Positions 24,521 through 34,960 of a stretch of DNA of 64,000 nucleotides are shown here, piece after piece. The position numbers were made by a program, and so were the translations under genes. Source of the DNA: Distichodus sexfasciatus (lineage: Eukaryota > Chordata > Actinopteri > Characiformes > Distichodontidae); assembly GCA_032718565.1 (NCBI GenBank), contig JAVGVS010000011.1, forward strand, positions 1,466,905 through 1,530,904. Direction: 5' to 3'. The notes under the pieces were generated by a model. That model was not told the origin of the DNA, did not search any database, and was given only the letters and a program-made list of their open reading frames with translations. Numbering within the stretch: the first letter of the stretch is position 1; the number at the start of each line of letters is the position of its first letter.

Positions 24521-25230
24521 CTTCTACTACGGCCAATTTGTCATGAAAAAGTAAACAGGAGGAGCAAATGGTGGAGGCTTGCTACTTGCAAAGAGCTTAA
24601 CGTGTCACCAGAACGAAGGCAGCAACAACACGGCTGAGATCAGGCACTAGAGACCATGTACACAGTCACAGAGCGGGAGAGAAGGGGGAGAGAGGGAGGG
24701 AGGGAGGGAACGAGGGAACAAGGGATAGAGGGAAAGGAAGGAGGGACCCATCACCAGATCCCTGGTGCTGGACCTCCCGAGACGACTCCAAAAAGCCTGA
24801 GCCTCAGTTACAGATTAGTGGCGAGTGCAGAGCCTGCCACACTGCCAGCGCGAATGGTTGTTACCTGAGCTGTTAAAAACAAACAAACAAAAAAAAAACA
24901 CGACAACAAAGAAAAACAAAAAAAAGCAAACAGAAGATTAGAAAGGAAACAGAGAACGAAAACTTCAGCAGCGCCAAGGACACTAACCATCTGCACATTC
25001 ATATCAATGCGGTGTATGCATGTCATCTCTTATCTTTACAGGGCAATACATAAGCGATTCCCCCTTTTTTACAGACAAATATTCGCAGTTGTAATGCATA
25101 TTTTTGTTCACAAAGAGCTTAACAAAAAAACACTGACGTTAACGCCGGGGGGGTCACTGAACCAAACCAACGAATGGGCAAGCAAACAGTGACAGGTGGG
25201 CGGGGCTGTGAGGAGGGCGGAGCTTCCAGC

Positions 25231-25405
25231 AGTTCAGGTCCATGTACCAGGCGCGCCGCTGCTGCATTTCGGTACTTTCCAGATGGTCTGTCCGGGATGG
25301 AGCACACCACAGAGAGATGGCCAGCAGGCATCCGAACAGCACCAGGATCTGGAAGTTGGTGATGCGCTCCACGTTGGACAGCTTGAGGGGAGGCCGGGTG
25401 GAGTT
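25231..25405 (-). CDS. atp8a1: atp8a1 exon 11: TM3 and exoplasmic loop, centre anomalous
   Basis: 175 bp from acceptor tctcttcag. It reads NSTRPPLKLSNVERITNFQI then LVLFGCLLAISL (TM3 start), and ends WYMDLN plus T, which with AC of exon 12 gives Tyr, as in ATP8A1. Between these ends the frame gives WCAPSRTDHLESTEMQQRRA, unlike any ATP8A1 I know; a shifted frame gives VCSI, matching the expected VCS(V/I) after SL. Compensating indels inside the exon explain this. It is 58 codons against about 55 in human. The expected donor position reads AACT/gctgga, a GC with poor consensus. Ends are secure; the middle and the donor are doubtful. Confidence 0.8.
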
Positions 25406-25639
25406 CTGAAGAGACGTGTGCATGGCAACTTTAGTGTTGCAACACAGAGATGCTCAGAAATTTGAAGTGTATATGCAGGGGGTGCTTTGTATGTGACGCT
25501 TAATTTGCAGAATGCCACACAAGCCATCAGGCTACTGAACTGCTGGACACTCGAACATTCTGCACATTCTTGCACCTCCAATGACAGGCCTCTACTACAC
25601 TCACCCTCTGTACACGTGATTAGATATATTGTTGAACTA

Positions 25640-26165
25640 GCTTTGATACCTCCCATTCAATACTTTTCTTTATTTTCATTACTATTTACATTGTAGATTC
25701 TCACTGAAGGCATCAAAACTATGAATGAACTGTGTAAGGGCTATTTGACCCAGAAGGAGAGTGATGGACTGCTGTGCCAGATGGCCTGGCCTCCACGGTC
25801 ACCTGACCAAACCCAATCGAGATGGTTTGGGATGAGATGGGACTGGCAGAGCAGCAAAGGGCCAACAAGTGCTCAGCATCTCTGGGAACTCCTTCAAGAC
25901 TGTTGGAAAAGATTTCAGGTCATTTCATGAAGCTCATCAAGAGAATACCAAGAGTATGCAAAGCAGTGATCAAAGCAAAGGGTGGTTATTTTCAAGAATC
26001 TAAGATATAAAATATGTTTTAAATATTTCATTACTTTTTTTACACAATTTTATGTGTTCATTCATAGTGCCTTCAGTGAGAATCTATGTCGTAAATAGTC
26101 ATGATAATAAAGAATAAAATATTGAATGGAAGGTGTGTCCAAAACTTTTGACTGGTAGTGTATAT
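25640..26165 (+). mobile_element. Tc1-like transposon relic inside intron 10
   Basis: It contains the 3' part of a degenerate transposase region (tggcctccacggtcacctga...cccaatcgagatggtttggg; WPPRSPDQTQ, cf. the WP..SPDLNPIE motif) and ends gaaggtgtgtccaaaacttt tgactggtagtg. The left terminal repeat is incomplete. The 1.1-kb intron 10 is largely this element. Confidence 0.8.
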
Positions 26166-26509
26166 AGATGGTAACCGCTTTTCCTTGTGTATGTGAGTTA
26201 TGAAGTTCTTCTTGTTCTTACAATTTTACTCACACTGTTCATGCCCATCCTACTGTGTGTTTGAAATATAATACACACAAACTCCCCTCAGCAGCTTCAT
26301 TACACTTATTAAATTCTATTATATATTCTATTCTAATCCAGTAGGTCTCTGGAGCTGAGGCCCTGAGGTCTCAGGTTTAAGTAATTCCATTGAGAAGCTT
26401 TACTGAGTTCAAGGGTAAATGGATTGCATTTCTGTGTCCTCAGGACTCTTATGGCCCTCAGGCAGCGCCTCAGGTAGGGAAGGTGCTGAACGGGTGTTTT
26501 AAACCTCGC

Positions 26510-26628
26510 CTGCATGAGTTGGTGGAACAACCCCGTGTAATCAAGCGCATGCCGCGTGCACCACTGCGCAGCTCCTCAGCTGCGCCTCTCAGCAGGATCT
26601 GATCTCAAATCCTAGCGGCAACAAAGCG
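26510..26628 (-). CDS. atp8a1: atp8a1 exon 10: A-domain end, frame disrupted as written
   Basis: Pieces of the expected segment (PLGADQILLRGAQLRNTQW..., residues ~241-278) are recognisable in different frames: PLG near the start, DQILLRGA at about 26576-26599, and LMQ at the 3' end before the splice site. The span between acceptor attgcag and the expected end is 119 bp against about 112 expected from the protein, so it is not in frame and, read from exon 9, meets a TGA. The donor reads CAG/gcgagg, GC in place of GT. This looks like an exon hit by several small insertions and deletions: either a noisy patch of assembly or true inactivation. Confidence 0.65.
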
Positions 26629-27194
26629 CTGCAATGAGGAACATACCAAAATCGGATTGACAAAGCACTTCAGTAAAAGCGACAGGGATAAGTAAATAGC
26701 AAGGGACGCAGGGCCACATTGAAGGAGGATCGGGTCTAACTAGGCCGCTTAAGTCAAAGCTGTGTCAATCTCTTATTGTCATCTCTGCTATATACTGTAC
26801 AGATACATAGAGACGAGACGACGCGGCTCCAGGTTATTTCCAGTGCAAACAAACAAAGAACAGTAGAACAGAGAATAAATAGGCAGTGGCACGACTAGGC
26901 ACATGGGATAAACAATAAATAAGTAAAAAATACACATTAAAACAATATACATTTTAGACCAGACAATATACAATATACATTTAGACTAGATTTGTGAATT
27001 TTTTTTTTTGTTTTGTTTTTTGTTTTTTTAAAATATATATATATATAATTAGAGGCTAGAGACAGACATAGAGGTTAAACATGTTTGTCAAGTCAGGATG
27101 CAGTATTCTTAACAGGTTGAAATTGACATTTACACTGAGTGTGCAAGAGGTAGAGTTATAATAGACAGATACTATAACTAAACTAAACTAAACT

Positions 27195-27440
27195 AAAGTG
27201 AAAAAGTGAGTAATTGTTTGTTGTTGTCAGAAGACCACACAGTGCACCACAACGAAATGTGACTTCTGCATCTAACCCATCCGTGAAAGAGCAGTGGGTA
27301 GCTGACATGAACAGCACCCAGAGAGCAGTGCTTGGGGACGGAACCTTGCTCATGAGTACTTCAGTGTTACCTTTCCCAGCCCAGGATTCGAACTAGCGAT
27401 CTTCTGGTCACAGGACACATCCCTAACCATAACGTTGTCC
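27195..27440 (-). repeat. SINE family A
   Basis: Reverse copy: accacaacgaaatgtgactt, taacccatccgtgaaagagc, cttgctcatgagtacttcag, ending in the B-box and A-box region ggattcgaac...ctaaccataacg. Confidence 0.85.
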
Positions 27441-27787
27441 CAAATTATCATGGGGCGTTAGCATGCTAAATACCCACATTTTTATAAGTAAACTTCATCT
27501 TAGAGTACTCTATATTGGAGGGGAAAAATCATGCACACTACTGTTAGTGTCTTAATACTCTGAGAACACCAACACTTGACACACCGATCAACCAATCATC
27601 ATGAACACTCTGATACGCTGCGTCTTCTGACACCTTTCCATTAGATTCCATTTAGATTGCCTCTTGCTGCCTAGTGCATCCCACTCACTGCTAAGTGTCA
27701 TTGTAACCAGGTAATCTGTGATATTCACTTCATCTGTCGGTGGTCACACTGCTATAGCTGACTGTGCGTATATCCTCTCCATCTCAC

Positions 27788-27915
27788 CTGTGTCCATCCA
27801 GACGAATGTTCCCCACAAACTCGTACAGGTGTCTGTTGGGACTCTCGCACTCCATTCGACCGGACAGACGCATTAGACTCTCAATGTCCTTTAAATCAGA
27901 TGTCATCTGCAGACC
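27788..27915 (-). CDS. atp8a1: atp8a1 exon 9: A-domain
   Basis: 128 bp, acceptor gtgtgtag and donor CAG/gtgaga. It reads GLQMTSDLKDIESLMRLSGR then MECESPNRHLYEFVGNIRLD and GH plus AG of a Ser codon, roughly residues 199-240. CESPN..LY.F.G is a conserved A-domain core in this subfamily. Reading frame, length and splice sites are clean. It hands over in phase 2 to the damaged exon 10, whose first base gives AGC (Ser), the residue expected in fish in place of the human Gly. Confidence 0.95.
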
Positions 27916-28097
27916 CTACACACAAACAGAGCACAAACTGTTTCAATAAATGTTGCGACACAGTGCGACTCCCATTTGACACAGATGTCAAGGTCGTGAA
28001 GCTGAAAAGGTAATAAATATTCAACGAGATACAATGGTAAGAGGGCCTATAAATGCTGCTCCTCCTAAGTCAGAATGTATTGAGCAAAAACACTCAC

Positions 28098-28167
28098 TTG
28101 TCTGATTTTCAGGTTGGTTTCCCCATCGAGATTTGACGTTTCTATGTAACACATTCCCTGTGGTTCA
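28098..28167 (-). CDS. atp8a1: atp8a1 exon 8: A-domain DGET dephosphorylation loop
   Basis: 70 bp, acceptor atcttag and donor CAA/gtgagt. T completes the Ser begun by exon 7A or 7B; the rest reads EPQGMCYIETSNLDGETNLK then IRQ, roughly residues 176-198. DGET is the P4-ATPase actuator motif whose Glu (E191 in human numbering) drives hydrolysis of the aspartyl-phosphate intermediate; it is intact. The exon ends in phase 0, matching exon 9 across a 182-bp intron. Its first base works with either exon 7 version, as expected for a shared downstream partner. Confidence 0.96.
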
Positions 28168-30459
28168 CTAAGATTGAGTAAATGACAAGAATACACAGAT
28201 CATTATGGCATGTATAATTTTACTGGTATTTTATGTATTTGTGAGTACTTAATAATTAACTCTAAGACAACATAGTGAAGGCAGAGGCCCGTACAGGGAG
28301 TCTGATTAGTTCTGATTAGAGTACAGAATAGTCAAACAGCAAGTGCAAGCTTGAAGAGCAAAGATGTCATTCTTGGACACACAAAAGAAATAATAAATGG
28401 GGTAAAAAGAGCAGAGATAGGTCAAGACTTCTGCAGACAGTGTACTTAGCGACATGCTGGTCTCCTCACACCTACAGACCCCAAAAGAATTGCTCGTTTT
28501 CAGACCAATTTCCCATTAACATGCAATCTTGTCTAAGACATTGCTTGTTGCTGACATCTTGGCTCATTTTAAGGTCTTGTACTGAGCTGTTTGCCTTTTG
28601 GTTACACATTCAGACATGCAACAAAGGAAAATTTTAGCCGGGGTAGAGCACACGGATGGAGAAGACACTGGACGAAGAAGCGGGTCAGAAACTTTTCTAA
28701 CGAGAATCCATACAACAGCTAATCTTCTTCTCTGAGACAATAAAATGTATAAGTAGACCATTCTCCTTCAGGCCCCTTCTGCTATAAAAGCTCTTCTTTT
28801 GGATTATGGCTATGGCAGATTTGCCAGAAAAATACACCCCACATAAAAAATGTGTTTAACTATGAAATTAAGGAGCTACAGGGCTGGATAATTAACCATA
28901 ATGAGGCAGCACATCAACAACACTTCCATCACAAGGTTGCTAATGAAAGCTAATTTTTCGCTGACTAACACTTATTTTCACAAGAGTAGCTACAAGAAGC
29001 ACCAAGTGCCACCGGAATTAGCAATAACAGGAGCTAATTAGCAACTTGGTATCAGAGAATTGTATTTTCTTCTAGAATAGGCTCCTGACATGTGACGTTC
29101 TACTGCAATGGACTGAAAACTAGACCACCAAGCCCTAGTTTCACACTGGTGTTTTTTAAAACTCAGTAATGCAGTCAAACATTATTTTATAACAGATCGT
29201 AGATATAGTACGTCTAAAACTGTGCTGTTAAGAGAGTGCTAGCGTTCCAACACACATCATGCCACCTGAGTGAAGTGAAGGCATGCAGCAAGTCGTATCT
29301 GAGAGACAGAAGCCAAAGCCATGCACCAACCCTAATACACACGTCTTTACAGATTCCAACCGTCCTAAACTCCAACTGTTTCAGTGTTAAAACACACAGA
29401 TTCACATTAATACGTGTACAACTTATATTACGCTGGTCTAAGAGATACAGTTGGCTTTTCACCAGCTCACACTAATTCAAGTGGGTCATGAAGATGTATA
29501 ATATTTGGTTTAGGCAGATCAAGACGGTCTATTTCAACAATATTATTTGGTGATAATGACACGTTTACAGCTTACAACTTGACCAGTTTGATTTAAAAAA
29601 AATAAAAAAATAAAAAAGCTGACAAAACATGCCTCATGGAAGTAGGCGTTACGTCAGAACCACAGCCAAGCAAAACTGCATGTCGCAGTCATGGCTCTCC
29701 TTCCACATGAAGGTTTCCGTTAGGCTATGAATTCTCACAAGCTGATTGGGGTATGAAGAATGGTGACACGAAAAGAGGAAAACATCTGGAAAATATACTC
29801 TCTGCAGGCATTTGCTGTGGAAATTCCATTCCACGTCAATGTGGTGTAGCATGTTGTCAAATAGACAAGATATGCTGTTGATCACATCACCTTATAAGAC
29901 AACAATCCAAATGACTGCTGATTATTGATTTGTTTTGTTTAATCAAATTTTAATACAGTTTTAATAATGGTTTAATACTGACCGATGTTAAAATTTCTTT
30001 TAAGCTATAATAAGCATATTTACTCACTGTGAATTACCAACATAGGAGTCAGTATAAACTGCAACAGGAAAGTGAAATTCTACACTATAACAAATATCAA
30101 GATCAAAAAATATTGTGATAATATTTTTGACCATATCGCCCAGCTCTACCAGGCTTCAAGCTTATCAAGAGCAAACTGGCTCTATATAGACCAGTTTAAG
30201 AAGGCAGGCAGCTACTGTAAAACCTCCTTGCTGGACTAAACTGGATTTGTTCATTAGGCCTGTGTTCCACCCGAGTAATCTGCCGTGAGGCTGAACCCAT
30301 AAACCCATCAAGACGGCAGTGACATAATCTGCAGACAAACACAGCAAGTGCAAAGCCAAAAAAAATCAATAACAGCAGCGTCCCTCCACCTGTGCACCGC
30401 TCAGCCCCCACCCTCCCTCGATCCCTCGCTTGCTCATGCAGACCGGTGCTGTTCCTGAC
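28168..30459 (-). other. atp8a1 intron between exons 7B and 8
   Basis: About 2.3 kb of mostly unique AT-rich DNA. Near 30060-30150 there is the tail of a hAT-like element ending ccatatcgcccagctct. No open frame of interest. Confidence 0.6.
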
Positions 30460-30533
30460 CTGGAGGACAGTATGATGAGGTCGGCTGGGAGGTGATCTCC
30501 GTTGGACGCTCGCACTACCTCCCCTATCGCCAC
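30460..30533 (-). CDS. atp8a1: atp8a1 exon 7B: A-domain, alternative version 2
   Basis: 74 bp, acceptor ggtaatttaag and donor CAG/gtcagg (weaker than that of 7A). It reads VAIGEVVRASNGDHLPADLI then ILSS plus AG, covering the same residues as exon 7A. NGDHLPAD corresponds to the NGEHLPAD-type version of vertebrate ATP8A1 as I recall it. On the sense strand a CCT-repeat pyrimidine tract (plus-strand GAG repeat, 30596-30633) lies 60-100 nt upstream of the acceptor, a plausible site for a splicing regulator of the PTB type (inference). Both copies have intact frames and usable splice sites, so neither looks like a dead exon. Confidence 0.9.
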
Positions 30534-31304
30534 CTTAAATTACCCAGCAGTCCCAGAGGGAAGGGTGGAGGCGGAGGTGGAGGTGTCGATCAGAGATGAA
30601 AAGAAGGAGGAGGAGGAGGAGGAGGAGGAGGGGTGGTCAGTGGAAATGGGGAAAGAAGGAGGGGAAAAAATGGAGCGAGAGGGGTAGAGCACACACAGAC
30701 CCATACGGGGAAGAGAGACAAACAGAAACACACACGTTTAATTTCCACACAGGAAAAAAACAATGTCAGATCCCACGTTCTGTACCCAAAAGCCATCTGT
30801 GCCAGGCCAGAGACTCCTTAACCAGACAAATTTGTGACAATGAGCATCATCTAAACAGAACGCATCTAACACAGATGACGCAAAATCAGCGGGAGGGTTG
30901 GCACACTGGCGCCGTGTCAGTCTGAGACCTGGTTGGCAAATGGATTTTGTGACAGAAAATGGGAAAAACATAGGACGCAGACACCCTAAAAATGACTCCA
31001 CTGCAGAACACCCTCTGAAGGAAGTGGAACTTGGTGTGAACAGTGGAAGCACTTCTTCATCTCAAACATCAAGTAATAAACGTTAGTTTGATCAGCATCA
31101 CTTTAAAATTAAATCAGTACATCAGCTGTATCAAGTCACTGAATTTTCACAAATTCTTTGTATTTTCACGTTTTAACATCAAACCCATTTGACCTACAGT
31201 GTGCCTCACTTCCTTTTCTGAGGGTGTCTGAGACAGCGAGAGGGAGGAAGAGAGACAGAGAGGCACGTCTCTGCTTATACCGGCAGCAATGTGTACGTCT
31301 CTAC

Positions 31305-31378
31305 CTGGAGGAGAGTAGTATAGCATCTGCAGGGACGTAATCTTTGCCATTTACTTTAACTATGTCCCCCACCACTAC
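31305..31378 (-). CDS. atp8a1: atp8a1 exon 7A: A-domain, alternative version 1
   Basis: 74 bp, acceptor ctcttacag and donor CAG/gtagag. It reads VVVGDIVKVNGKDYVPADAI then LLSS plus AG of a Ser codon, roughly residues 151-174 in the A-domain. It is homologous to exon 7B 0.77 kb downstream: same length, same phases (0 in, 2 out), and the same framework V.VG(D/E)(I/V)V....G...(V/L)PAD.I.LSS. Using both would add 148 bp and shift the frame, so the two must be mutually exclusive. I recall two human ATP8A1 protein versions in this segment, one with a GKEYIPAD-type and one with a GEHLPAD-type core; 7A resembles the former. Confidence 0.88.
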
Positions 31379-31914
31379 CTGTAAGAGACAGACTAGTTAT
31401 CACTTCACAGGGTTTTATTAAACTGCAGAGTTTAACAGTCGCCTGTAGGGGGGAATAAGGAGAGTAATCAGAAATAATGGGCTTCATAAACCGGGCGGCA
31501 TGAGGCCAGACAGAAGCCGTTTATCTTGCGTCGTTTCTAACCCGCAGGTAATCCATGCATCTTCACGGCAGGCTGCTTGGCTGAGAGCATCACAGAAAAC
31601 ATAAATGAAGCATTCTTCATGATGTTTGCGTTGAAATATATGTATAAAGTAGCACTCATCTCATCAGCTCAGCAGAAGGAAATGACCAGAGAGAGGGAAA
31701 ACGTGCTTCCTGGAAACTCTGTTTAGCAAAACTTTGTTTTAATCTTTGGGGTGTTACGACGCTCCAAATCCGTGGTTTATTTGTGGGCGGGTGAATAAGA
31801 AAAAAAAACGGGATAACAACTCCGTGTTTTCTTCAATCACCAACAAAATATAGAGCTTATACCAGGGATATAGGAAGTGGTGGTGCTGAGGATGCTGCAC
31901 ACTGTATAGCGACT

Positions 31915-32110
31915 GAAATGACTATTTTGGGATGGTTGTGGTCTAGGATTAGAATGCTCACCATCCGACCAAGAGGGAGCGCGGGTTCAAATCCTACCTG
32001 TAGCACTACCATCATTGGCAAGACCCCTAACCTCAAGTTGCTCTCAGAGAGACTGTCCCTGAGAAATCAGGAAATGGAAGTTGCTCTGGATAAAATGCTA
32101 TGAATTTAAC
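31915..32110 (+). repeat. SINE family B
   Basis: tRNA-like head (ggttgtggtctaggattaga, gcgggttcaaatcc), cactaccatcattgg, cctcaagttgctctcagaga, and a degraded tail ctctggataaaatgc. Confidence 0.75.
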
Positions 32111-32363
32111 ATCTAAATTATTTTAATATTATAGTGGAATATTTTGAGGTTTATCTAACACCGTGAGCTAAGCTGATGGATCCTTCTATTTAATTAATAT
32201 TCACATCAACCATATCCCAAACCATTAAGCTTAAAACTGCAGACTAATGCTGCTGATCTCAGTCCAGCCCCGGGTGCTTACAGCCTGCAAATGTGATAAC
32301 GTCTTAAAGCAGACCGTTATTCCAGACTGAGGTCTTGAACATAAACCCTATGTGCCAATTTCC

Positions 32364-32445
32364 CAGTCATGGATTAAGCCTAGTTTGAATGGTAAATCTC
32401 CATTGGTGCGACAACTTAGTCCAAGACTAGGCTTAATCCATGAGC
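32364..32445. mobile_element. Short inverted-repeat element
   Basis: tcatggattaagcctagttt (left) and the inverse agactaggcttaatccatga (right) are separated by about 35 bp. Confidence 0.6.
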
Positions 32446-32898
32446 AAGAAACCAGCTCTTAGAGTTTACACGTCAGCAATAATTTAAACTTAATCTGTAA
32501 TGACTTTGCTCTTCTTGTTTTTTCACAACAGATTTTTAGAGAAGTGTGCTGTGACACATTATTTAAAAAATTTGTTGCCTGAATATCTCTGAGCCCCACT
32601 GGAAGAACAGAGAAAGAAAGACAGAGAGAGCAAGAAGACCGAGAGAGAGAGAGAATCCTATCTCCATGCCTGAGTGCGGGGGCATCATTACATTACATCT
32701 GCTCATCTGGACTGACACACAGCTATATTTCCAACCACAGGGGAGACAGACACTCCTCAAAAAGAACGATTCATCTTCTCCTTCTCTCTCTGGCTCTCTT
32801 TCTTCCGTCCTCGCTGTCTCTGTCTTTCTATGAATATCTCTGCTCATTTAGCTGGAGGCCTGGTGATATGATGGACAACATCTGCTGAGATGCTTTAC

Positions 32899-32939
32899 CT
32901 TCTCCCAGTGTACGATCTCCCAGGCACCGTTCCGCAAAA
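32899..32939 (-). CDS. atp8a1: atp8a1 exon 6: A-domain strand (LRNGAWEIVHWEK)
   Basis: 41-bp small exon, acceptor ctctctcag and donor AAG/gtaaag. TT completes a Val codon and the rest reads LRNGAWEIVHWEK, roughly residues 138-150, the A-domain segment that directly precedes the alternatively used exon 7. It ends in phase 0, and both candidate partners (31305-31378 and 30460-30533) begin in phase 0. The acceptor lies against a long CT-type tract on the sense strand (GA on the plus strand, 32942-32992), so the polypyrimidine stretch of this acceptor is itself a microsatellite and may vary in length between individuals. Confidence 0.92.
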
Positions 32940-32963
32940 CTGAGAGAGAGGGAGAGAGAGAGA

Positions 32964-32994
<31 letters not shown>

Positions 32995-33100
32995 AAAGAT
33001 CAGGAATAAATAAGAATAAAATGAGCAGGAATTAAAAAGAAGTGAGAGATAGAGATGGATAGAGCGAAAAATTGAGAAGAGAAAAAATTAAGGGTGACAC

Positions 33101-33146
33101 CTTGCGTCTCTTTCTTGTTGACAACACTGTCTGCTTTGTGACGTTT
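33101..33146 (-). CDS. atp8a1: atp8a1 exon 5: TM2 to A-domain linker
   Basis: 46 bp, acceptor tctttcag and donor CAAG/gtgtca. It reads KRHKADSVVNKKETQ plus the first base of a Val codon, roughly residues 122-136. This is the strongly basic cytosolic stretch that follows TM2 and enters the actuator (A) domain; KRHKAD..VNKK is a P4-ATPase signature. The exon is too short to stand out as an open frame and was placed by protein similarity, splice sites and phase: phase 0 from exon 4 and phase 1 into exon 6. Intron 5 is only 161 bp and holds a GA microsatellite near 32942-32992. Confidence 0.92.
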
Positions 33147-33589
33147 CTGAAAGAAGAAGAACAGAATTTCACAAAGATCATTATGAGAAGGAAAATGATC
33201 AGCGGCTAATTACATTCTTTTATCCATAATTCAGGGAAGAGAAAGAACACCGTGTCTTTGTGGTGCTCACCGCTTCCTGATTAGCTCACTCTCCCGCGCT
33301 CTCAGATTGCCAAATGTCCTCACCTCTGCTCAGAGCGGCACCGTTCATTCATTTAGGCAGTCATTTCCTCATTCGTCCGCTATCACTCTATCTCATGAAT
33401 GGAAATGGAAGCCCTACATGGCCGCGGCGCAGACGATCAGATCACATTATAACCCCGAAGCCATTCATCTGCAGGAGGCTTTCACGCGGGCAGGTGGAGA
33501 GCAGAGTCCAGCCTGCAGCAGCCCAGCAGCGCTAATCAGGACTGAGTGTGGCAGGGTTTAGACACAGACGGGGGGCCTCGTGGCCAGCC

Positions 33590-34960
33590 TCGAGCCCCTC
33601 TCTTTCTCCCTCCCATCTTCTCTCTTATGCACTCTATTTCTCTCCTGCTGCCTCCCTCCCTCCTCACCCTCTCTCTTTCTCCCTGACTCTACTACTCATT
33701 CCCTTTCCTCCTCTTTCTTTCCCTCCCTCCTCCTTCCATCCGCTCCATCCCTCTTTACTTTAAACCTCTCAACTCTTCCCTTTCTTCCCTCCTTCTTCCC
33801 TGCTCTCCATTTCTCTAACATCTCTATCTCTAAGCCCTCTCTCCTCCAAGCTCACTTTCTCTCCTTCCCTCCTCTCTCTCTCTCTCTCTCTTTTCCTTTC
33901 GCTCTCTCTCTCTCGCTCCTCCCAACTCTCTTGGTCCCCTCCTGTCCCTCTCTCTCCCTCAGTCCACTCCAGCTTTCTTTACCATGACCCTCCCCACTGT
34001 CTCTTTCTGTCCCCTCTACCATCTCCCCTCTCTCCTTCTCTTCCCTCCATCCTCCTTTTTCTTTCTACTTCTGAAAGTGAAAGTGAGTGATTAATTGTCA
34101 TTGTGAACACACCACAGCACAGCACACACTCCACAACAACAAAATGTGACCTCTGCATTTAACCCATCCGTGAAGGAGCAGCGGGCAGCTAACAAGTCAC
34201 AGCGCCCGGGGAGCGGTGCTTGGGGACGGTACTTTGCTCATGAGTACCTCAGTGGTAACTTTACCGGTTCTGGATTTGAACCTGCAACCTTCTGATACCG
34301 GAGCGAACACCTTACCGTTACACCCCAAACTTTCTCTCCCCTCTTTTCTCCCTCCCTCCTCTCCCTTTATCTTCATCCCTCTCTGTCTCTTTCTGCTCCA
34401 TCCCTCCTCCACCTCATTTTCTCTCCCTCTGCACTTATCCTTCTCCTACGCCTCCCCTTCCCTCTATCTTTCTCTTCCTCCCTCCTTCCGTCTTCTCCCT
34501 CTCTCTACCTTGCTCTTCCTTTCCCTTTCCCCTCCAGTCCTCTTCTCTCTCCTTCATGTCTCTTTTTATCTTCCCTCCCTCCTTTTTCAATCCTCTTGCT
34601 CTCCCTTTTTCTCCCTCCTCTGTCTCTTTTTCTCTCTACTCTCTTACTCATTCTTCCTTCTATTTCTCTCCCTCCTTCACTCTGTTTCTCTCCCTCTTCT
34701 CCCTCCTGCTCCCTGCTCTCCTTTTCTCTGCCTTCCTCCTCTCAACTCTCTTTCTCCTTCCCTCTTGCCCTCCTCCACCTCATTCTCTCCCTCTACCGTC
34801 ATCTTCCTCCTACACCTCCCCTCAACGCCACCCCTCTCTCTTTCTCTCCCTCTCTCACTTCTTTCTCCCACTTTGCCCTCCATAACTCCTACTCCACCTC
34901 CCTCCTTCCCGTTCTCTCTCCTTGTCTCTCTCTCACTGCTCTCTGAGAGGTCTGTAATTA
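33590..34960. repeat. 1.4-kb pyrimidine (CT) tract split by a SINE
   Basis: 33590-34070 and 34325-34960 are nearly pure C/T on the plus strand (purine on the atp8a1 sense strand). The two halves are separated by a minus-strand SINE at 34072-34325. A 263-codon open frame at 34216-35007 is a product of stop-poor CT sequence, not a gene. Confidence 0.9.
34072..34325 (-). repeat. SINE family A inserted in the CT tract
   Basis: Reverse copy: gtgagtgattaattgtcatt, ttaacccatccgtgaaggag, tgctcatgagtacctcagtg, and the head near ccttaccgttacaccc. Confidence 0.88.

Larger units (their letters stand above)
16608..25230 (-). other. atp8a1 intron 11 (largest bounded intron)
   Basis: About 8.6 kb. It contains CA and GA repeats (17198-17275), the 884-bp BED-finger hAT element (17982-18865), a TATAA pentanucleotide array (19221-19312), TIR-element copies (19313-19600, 20706-21304), an L2-like LINE tail (21480-22075) and a purine tract (23925-24520). 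Elsewhere I see no gene. Confidence 0.75.
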
